NCBI GenBank assembly: GCA_002345215.1
Contig: DDVH01000056.1
Location: forward strand, 57,829 to 70,743
DNA length: 12,915 nucleotides
Direction: 5' to 3'
Source: Anaerolineales bacterium UBA2317
GTDB lineage: Bacteria > Chloroflexota > Anaerolineae > Anaerolineales > Villigracilaceae
Below the pieces are notes generated by a model, which was given only the letters and a program-made list of their open reading frames with translations, had not been told where the DNA came from and did no database searches. Below are positions 10,401-12,915 of the stretch, one piece after another. Within the stretch, counting starts at the first letter, position 1; each line of letters begins with the position of its first letter. A program made the translations under genes and the position numbers.

Positions 10401-11950
10401 ATCTTGATTCATTGCCTTTGACACCAAACGGCAAAGTAGATCGCAAAGCATTACCTGCATTGTCACAAGAAAATCTTGCCACGCGTGCGGAGTATGTTGC
10501 ACCGCGCAATGCAGATGAACAAGCCATTGCTGATATTTGTGCTGAAGTATTGAATTTGGAACGTGTCGGCATTCACGATAATTTCTTTGACCTTGGAGGA
10601 AATTCGTTAATTGCAACACGGTTAATCTTCCAAATGCAAGAACATTTTCAAGTGAAGCTTCCGCTTGTAAAACTTTTTGAAAACCCAACGATCGTTGGTC
10701 TTGCAAATGCAGTTGAAGAAGCTCGCACTTTACCTGCTGGTGAAAATAATAATTTCGGTAAAATCTCGCTGGATGAATTAAAAAATGAAATAGCACTTGA
10801 TGATGTAATTCGTGCAGATGGAAATTACTATCAACATATAGAAAATCCAAAGCATATTTTGCTTACAGGAGCGACAGGCTTTCTTGGTGCTTATCTTCTG
10901 AAAAGTTTATTAGAAAAAACACAAGGAGTGATTCATTGCCTTGTACGCGCGAAAGATGAAGAAGATGGTTTGCGTAGACTGAAAAAGAATTTGGAATACT
11001 ATGAACTTTGGAATGAGAGTTATATTCCGCGAATTAAAATTGTTATTGGTAATTTAGATAATTCACGTTTTGGACTTTCCAATGAGCAATACGAATTACT
11101 GGCGAGTGAAATTGATGTCATTTATCACAACGGCGCGATGGTGAACTTTGTGTATCCATATCACGCGCTCAAGCCTGTCAACGTAGAAAGCACGCATGAA
11201 GTGTTGAGACTGGCAAGCACAAAAAGAATCAAGCCTGTTCATTTTGTATCTTCACTTTCTGTCTTTATGAAAGGTGACTTGCGTGATAAATCATTATGTT
11301 ACGAAGACGCGAATCTTGAAGAAGTCGGGGTTCCGTTTGGTGGATATGGTCAAAGCAAATGGGTGGCAGAAGGTTTGATGCGTGTTGCGGCACAACGTGG
11401 TATTCCTATGACTATATTCCGCCCAGATAATATCCTCGGTGATAGTCGCACTGGTATCTTAAACACCAGTGATATGACTTATAGTCTTGTGCGTGCTATT
11501 TTCAAAATGGGTTCAGTGCCTGACATAGAAATTATGGGCGGCATTGTGCCTGTGGATTTTGTGAGCAATGCGATTGTGCACCTTGCTAGTCAGCCCGAAT
11601 CATTTGGAAAAACTTTCCACCTCTCGTCAATTAAGCAATCCAATTTCATTGGTGTCTTTGAGATGATTGCGGCAAGAGGCGTGCCAATCAAACAGCTTCC
11701 TTTCGCACAATGGAAGACTGATTACTATGCTTTGGCAAAACAATTCCCTGAAGAAGCCTTCCATGCATTTCTGCCATTGATTAATCAGGTTGGAAAAGAA
11801 AGTTTGAGTTTGCCTCGCCTTGATTTGACCAATACACTTACAGGTTTGAATGGTTCATCCGTTGTGTGCCCGTCAGTGGATGACAATTTGATTGACACCT
11901 ATGTAAAATATTTTGTTAAATCAGGTCTTGTATCTTTGGTGAAGAATTAA
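2357..11950 (+). CDS. Hybrid PKS-NRPS megasynthase: FAAL-ACP-KS-AT-ACP-C-A-PCP-reductase
   Basis: A single 3197-residue cytosolic assembly line holding a complete initiation, elongation and release path. Approximate order: FAAL 15-600, ACP1 610-690, KS 706-1130, AT 1230-1530, linker 1577-1640, ACP2 1640-1720, C 1738-2180, A 2200-2700, PCP 2712-2785, terminal reductase 2795-3190. All three carrier serines are present (S644, S1680, S2750). There is no KR, DH, ER, epimerase, methyltransferase or thioesterase domain. Predicted chemistry: fatty acid, plus one malonate kept as a beta-ketone, plus glycine, then reductive release. The ATG at 2357 has only a weak GAAGA 6 nt upstream, but FAAL homology begins about 17 residues later, so the start is reasonable. 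No frameshift is seen. It leads an operon with the methyltransferase and thioesterase downstream. Domain calls are firm; the product is inference. Confidence 0.95.
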   Translation: MKKSSSFVGSDIPIGLDILPDVLRMRAEEHPDRLAYRFLPEGDTEAIIITYAELDRRARAIGAWLESHGASGERALILYPPGLDYIASFMGCLYAGVTAVPAYPPRLNRPVPRIQAIVDDSHASFALTTSTILHNIEQRFEHAPDLAALRWLDTEQVPTGLEAEWRRPDISPNTLAFLQYTSGSTSQPKGVMLSHGNIMHNLKAICYGFHLDSTVHGVFWLPSYHDMGLIGGILEPMLLGGATTLMTPASFLQRPVRWLEAITQYKGNTCGAPNFAYDLCADKVTPEQMETLDLSSWAVAFCGAEPIRPETLERFARTFAGCGFRKTAFYPCFGMAESALIVSGGDGPAEITTFTVSRKSLETDQVVPASENNDDALTMVSCGSAVIDQRIVIVNPTTLQQCQANQVGEIWISGPSVAQGYWGMEEETRNTFQAYIANTGEGPFLRTGDLGFLHDDELYVTGRIKDLIIINGSNHYPQDIELTVESCHPALQPAGGAAFSVTENGKEQLVIVQEVTRQSRKADINEVTSAIRQAVAEKHDLRAFAIVLVKPMSILKTSSGKIQRRATKTAFLENELEVVGEWRAKPLTTKKDSTQKIDTPVTQSVQKTSTEIQAWLIEQISSMLEMDKSSLDPRQPFTFYGLGSVQAVSLTGDLEVFLNRKLAPTLAWDYPTIESLASFLSNDSQSAKNVSPTPVPSQPVFNNFNEPIAIIGLSCRFPQANNPQAFWELLRKGVDAITEVPSERWDVDEFHSETPDPGKVTTRFGGFLDNVDLFDPHFFGISPREAARMDPQQRLLLEVSWEAFENAFISPQSLAGTRTGVFVGISSSDYSRLQFDDPERIDAYAGTGNAHSIAANRLSYVFDLRGPSMAVDTACSSSLVSVHLACQSLRSGESDLALAGGVNLILTPELTITFSQARMLSPDGRCKTFDANADGYVRGEGCGVVVLKRLSDAMRDGDNILALVRGSAVNQDGRSNGLTAPNGLAQQDVIRHALTQAQVSADQISYIEAHGTGTPLGDPIEMASLRAVLGEEESGNRVFVGSVKTNIGHLESAAGIAGLIKVVMAMKNEAIPPHLHLKEINPYLSIDGSRLEIGTYLRPWKRREQSRFAGVSSFGFGGTNAHIVLSDAPLAVENKNVNDLERPCHLLALSAKTESSLQDLASAFDNDNGLNIANIAFTANTTRSHFEHRLAIQAGNNEELKKNIDAFLANSESPFVSFGQAKPGAQPKIAFLFTGQGSQYVGMGKQLYETQPVFHDALDECAKILDPILNRSLLEIIFASDKNDITIHQTQYTQPALFAFEYALAQMWRSWGIQPHSVLGHSVGEYVAACIAGVFSLDDGLRLIAERARLMGGLPQNGTMVAVFSEANRIGDVLKPYQEKVSIAATNGPDNTVISGEKSAVQTVVNELTKLGITSKPLTVSHAFHSPLMDSILDEFESFAQKIKFSNPQTPIISNVTGEVITQPINAKYWRDHIRAEVKFSAGMQSLANLGIDAFIEIGPAPVLLGMGKRCLPESKSAWLPSLRKNQDEWQVILDSLGKLYVQGADVDWHGFDSGYLRNKVSLPNYPFDRQRYWLEPSSKVETMRPVKVKQLSQHETLSLTTRSNGKQKQEKKIDSRKNGQPKTPLSNNDLDHSKLLALEPTQRQKALEDFLQRQAARILGMDSTRLSVSQPLDTMGLDSLMAIEFKNSLESKLGIQLPVSSLLQGPTVEGLATQLLEHLGEPATSITIIPTQSNEGYHPLTHNQQAMWLLDQLMPEGVSFNVSGAVRLLGKLDRDAFRRAFAGLMNRHAVLRTTFKVVDGVPMQRVHSQLPLPLEEIESASWSEETLQSNLEEYAFRSFNLENESAFRVILFKRSAEETVALLAVHHIITDFWSMTLLASELMMLYAAEKNGHDSPLPHLNRSYIDFAHWRNESLANAEGERHWEYWREQLSGELPILNLPADRPRKPIQIYRGETQHLHINAELTKKLKELASANGATLYMTLLASFQTLLHRYSGQADILVGSAMAGRTHPDLAGIMGYFVNPVAMRADFSNDPNFISFLEQIRKKVLDALDHQDFPPALLADRLHALHRDASRPPLFETTFIYEKAHVENVRDLNSLALGIPGAQIKFSDLTLESMSLLRQPSQFDLTLMMAETGNTLSASFIYNPDLFDANTITRFAEHFQNLLDGISSSPESSLSKIPLLSTSERILFEQLNATQADYPRDLCLHQLIEEQVEKTPDAIAVVFHKQQWTYRELDNAANVIADVLRKHKVKPETVVGLCVDRSPQMLAALLGIHKAGGAYVPLDPTFPLERLAFMLADSAAPVLITQTSLKSLFPEYSGKVVLLDKLDLSSKAKKTRKQTKHTSENLAYILYTSGSTGKPKGVMIPHQALVNFLVSMQKEPGLTSDDTLLAVTTLSFDIAGLELYLPLITGAKVVIADKETAFDPNLLMKEIERCNATLMQATPATWRMLIEGGWKGKENLKILSGGEALPNDLADQLLQRGSELWNLYGPTETTIWSTVYHVQNSRQDISGSVSIGKPIANTQIYILDANLRQVPIGVIGDLYIGGDGLSRGYLNRAELTAEKFIANPFNLSSLIYKTGDLARYLSDGNIEFLGRSDQQVKVRGYRIETGEIEVALAEHPSVQQAVVVARKDNASDATLVAYVVSANPKKEADVNQLREFLRTKLPEYMIPSAFVNLDSLPLTPNGKVDRKALPALSQENLATRAEYVAPRNADEQAIADICAEVLNLERVGIHDNFFDLGGNSLIATRLIFQMQEHFQVKLPLVKLFENPTIVGLANAVEEARTLPAGENNNFGKISLDELKNEIALDDVIRADGNYYQHIENPKHILLTGATGFLGAYLLKSLLEKTQGVIHCLVRAKDEEDGLRRLKKNLEYYELWNESYIPRIKIVIGNLDNSRFGLSNEQYELLASEIDVIYHNGAMVNFVYPYHALKPVNVESTHEVLRLASTKRIKPVHFVSSLSVFMKGDLRDKSLCYEDANLEEVGVPFGGYGQSKWVAEGLMRVAAQRGIPMTIFRPDNILGDSRTGILNTSDMTYSLVRAIFKMGSVPDIEIMGGIVPVDFVSNAIVHLASQPESFGKTFHLSSIKQSNFIGVFEMIAARGVPIKQLPFAQWKTDYYALAKQFPEEAFHAFLPLINQVGKESLSLPRLDLTNTLTGLNGSSVVCPSVDDNLIDTYVKYFVKSGLVSLVKN
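4472..7561 (+). other. Non-reducing PKS module: KS-AT(malonyl)-ACP2
   Basis: The ketosynthase has its full triad: C875 in VDTACSSSL, H1010 in EAHGTGTPLGDP, and H1049 in KTNIGHLESAAG. The acyltransferase has GQGSQ (1235-1239), nucleophile S1322 in GHSVGE, and HAFH (1422-1425), the signature of malonyl-CoA rather than methylmalonyl-CoA selection. ACP2 carries GLDSLMAIE with S1680. A hydrophilic K/Q/N/S-rich linker (about 1577-1640) joins AT and ACP2 where reductive domains often sit; no NADPH-binding KR fold is present. The module should therefore pass on a 3-oxoacyl thioester two carbons longer than the starter. Confidence 0.9.
7568..10711 (+). other. NRPS module: C-A(predicted Gly)-PCP
   Basis: The condensation domain opens with HPLTHNQQAMW (from about 1739) and has the active-site motif HHIITDF (1867-1873): both His and the Asp are present, but the usual final Gly is Phe. 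The adenylation domain has YTSGSTGKPKG (2357-2367), YGPTETT (2494-2500) and NGKVDRK with K2693. Aligned by eye to GrsA, the ten specificity positions are D2403, I2404, L2407, Q2446, L2469, G2471, L2493, I2501, W2502 and K2693, which spells DILQLGLIWK, the code I recall for glycine. The carrier has DLGGNSLIA with S2750. No epimerization domain follows, as expected for achiral glycine. Confidence 0.85.
10739..11947 (+). other. Terminal thioester reductase (TD/R) domain
   Basis: This is a short-chain-dehydrogenase-type domain that releases the chain with NAD(P)H as aldehyde or, after a second round, alcohol. The nucleotide-binding motif GATGFLG is at 2838-2844. The catalytic Tyr and Lys are Y2997 and K3001 in GYGQSKW, and the Ser/Thr partner is probably S2966 in FVSSLSVF. 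The intact triad argues for real reduction instead of the redox-inactive Dieckmann cyclisation seen in some PKS-NRPS R* domains. It ends the protein and no thioesterase domain follows. Confidence 0.88.
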
Positions 11951-12006
11951 GTAAATAATTCAAACATCTATATAAATATAAAATAATAAGTAGAGGAGAA
12001 TTCTCT
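11951..12006 (+). promoter_or_regulatory. Short AT-rich intergenic gap with strong ribosome binding site
   Basis: The 56-bp gap has no terminator-like hairpin, so the methyltransferase is probably co-transcribed with the megasynthase. GAGGAG (11993-11998) lies 8 nt before the GTG at 12007, a far better ribosome site than that of the megasynthase, and it fixes this start. Confidence 0.7.
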
Positions 12007-12819
12007 GTGACTGACAGTTTAAATCGTGTTGTGAATGCACTAGAGCAAGTAGCTAAAACTTCGTTGGTATGGAAACGTGGTTTGATTAATAAAGGTGGTC
12101 CACATCGAGTGTTATCAGGAACTTTGCTTCCAATCAGCATTGGAGAAGATGAATGTACTGTGTTTGGAAGATTGATTGAACAATTTCGTCCAAAACATGC
12201 TTTTATTATTGGCAATGCTTTTGGTTTTTCATCCTGTTACATTGCCGATGCTATGCGCCATCATGGCGGAGAAAAGGTAATAACGTTAGATAGTGAAGTG
12301 GAAGGAAGAGGACAAGCTTGTGCCAAAGTTGCTCGTGATTTGGCGAATAAACTTGAATTGAGTTTACTTGTCAATAAAAAAGGGCGTTCACCTGCAGACA
12401 CAGCATGGGCAGTTGAAAACAATCAGCAAGACCTTGTATTTATTGACGGTGATCATAGTCACCCTCAAGTGACACGTGACTTTGAATCGATTCTCCCTTT
12501 CACACATTCAAAAACGATTTTCGTGTGGCATGATTTTTGGTGGTCGGGAATACTTCCATGCTTAAAAGTTGCACAAACTCATGGACTTCGCTGGTTGTGG
12601 TTGCCTACGTCTTGTGAAATGGTCTTAGGTGTACGTGATGAGGCGACATTCACAAAACTGCAAGAGATGTTTCCTGATGGTGTTGAAAATCAAAAAGCTC
12701 ATTCACCATTATTTGCACCGACAATTTTGGCAAAAGAATATATTCGTCAAGCATGGGAAACCATTACAGAACCTATAGCTTCACGCCTCAATACTTCCAA
12801 ACGCACTCTTGGTGATTAA
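12007..12819 (+). CDS. Class I SAM-dependent methyltransferase (Methyltransf_24-like)
   Basis: A 270-residue soluble protein with a Rossmann-type SAM-binding pattern. The glycine-rich motif I is AFIIGNAFGFSS (65-76), the acidic residue after strand 2 is D95 in VITLDSE, and LVFIDGDHSH (143-152) is the late-strand motif typical of Methyltransf_24 and CmcI-like enzymes, where the acidic/His residues can bind a metal. No signal peptide or membrane segment is seen. The start is GTG, supported by GAGGAG 8 nt upstream. It lies 56 bp after the megasynthase on the same strand and 7 bp before a type II thioesterase, so a tailoring role is likely, for example O-methylation of an enol or alcohol on the released product. 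The substrate is inferred from position only. The family call is moderately firm; some relatives act on sugars or are annotated as hydroxylases. Confidence 0.75.
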   Translation: MTDSLNRVVNALEQVAKTSLVWKRGLINKGGPHRVLSGTLLPISIGEDECTVFGRLIEQFRPKHAFIIGNAFGFSSCYIADAMRHHGGEKVITLDSEVEGRGQACAKVARDLANKLELSLLVNKKGRSPADTAWAVENNQQDLVFIDGDHSHPQVTRDFESILPFTHSKTIFVWHDFWWSGILPCLKVAQTHGLRWLWLPTSCEMVLGVRDEATFTKLQEMFPDGVENQKAHSPLFAPTILAKEYIRQAWETITEPIASRLNTSKRTLGD

Positions 12820-12826
12820 TAATCAA

Positions 12827-12915
12827 GTGAATTCAAATCAGTGGTTTGCCTGCCCTAAACCAAATCCAAAGGCTGAAACTCGCCTGTTCTTCTTTCCGTA
12901 TGCAGGCGGTGCTCC
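12827..12915 (+). CDS. Type II (editing) thioesterase, 5' fragment
   Basis: Only 29 complete codons are inside the window. They read through WFACPKPNPKAETRLFFFPYAGGA, quoted here as two parts: WFACPKPNP and RLFFFPYAGGA. This is the usual N-terminus of stand-alone GrsT/SrfAD-type alpha/beta-hydrolases, which free NRPS and PKS carrier proteins from stalled or wrong acyl groups. The GTG at 12827 is preferred: GGTGA (12811-12815) lies 11 nt upstream. Another in-frame GTG at 12812 would overlap the methyltransferase by 8 bp but has no ribosome site. The 7-bp spacing implies translation from the same operon mRNA. The catalytic Ser, Asp and His lie beyond the window. Confidence 0.8.
   Translation, partial: MNSNQWFACPKPNPKAETRLFFFPYAGGA

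Noticed and set aside
10398..10850. A 150-codon minus-strand open frame
   Set aside because: It overlaps the A10 motif and carrier serine region of the megasynthase and its translation is low-complexity His/Leu-rich, as expected of a shadow frame.
10739..11947. Dieckmann-type (tetramate-forming) R* domain
   Set aside because: The Tyr and Lys of the reductase triad are intact, which favours true reduction; kept only as a less likely alternative.
2357..11950. Two or more fused or frameshifted genes
   Set aside because: The frame is continuous and every domain boundary has a normal linker; no internal start with a ribosome site was needed.
11916..12215. Minus-strand open frame across the megasynthase-methyltransferase junction
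   Set aside because: It covers the end of the reductase, the intergenic gap and the methyltransferase start, and has no domain signal.
1..12915. tRNA, rRNA, CRISPR arrays, insertion sequences or attachment sites
   Set aside because: No regular spaced repeats, cloverleaf-like segments, transposase motifs or terminal inverted repeats were seen on either strand.

Overview
The window looks like bacterial accessory DNA of moderately low GC content. It holds the edge of a secondary-metabolite gene cluster and a divergently transcribed transporter gene. The host cannot be fixed from sequence alone. An ABC ATPase carrying three FHA domains beside a FAAL-type PKS-NRPS would fit Chloroflexota (Anaerolineae-like) or Cyanobacteria; I lean weakly to Chloroflexota.

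Layout. Positions 1-2026 (minus strand) encode the N-terminal 675 residues of a triple-FHA, ABCG-like ATPase; its 3' part, presumably the membrane domain, lies outside the window. Positions 2027-2356 are an AT-rich divergent control region. It has a perfect-consensus sigma70-type promoter (TTGACA, 18 bp, TATAAT) for the minus-strand gene, a pair of 12-bp direct repeats, and a long AT-rich inverted repeat just before the plus-strand start. Positions 2357-11950 encode one 3197-residue megasynthase with the order FAAL-ACP-KS-AT-ACP-C-A-PCP-reductase. Positions 12007-12819 encode a class I SAM-dependent methyltransferase with a strong Shine-Dalgarno sequence. From 12827 to the window end is the start of a type II (editing) thioesterase. 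The three plus-strand genes read as one operon continuing to the right, with gaps of 56 and 7 bp and no visible terminator.

How they work together (inference from domain logic). The FAAL adenylates a free fatty acid and loads it on ACP1. The KS-AT module adds one malonyl unit (AT motif HAFH) with no ketoreductase, leaving a 3-oxoacyl chain. The NRPS module condenses this with an amino acid that the specificity code DILQLGLIWK points to as glycine. The terminal reductase, with its Ser-Tyr-Lys residues intact, releases an aldehyde or alcohol. The expected first product is an N-(3-oxoacyl)glycinal or the matching aminoethanol. The aldehyde could close by Knoevenagel condensation to a 3-acyl-pyrrolin-2-one. 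The methyltransferase may cap an enol or alcohol, the thioesterase would clear mis-primed carriers, and the FHA-ABC protein may export the product under Ser/Thr-kinase control.
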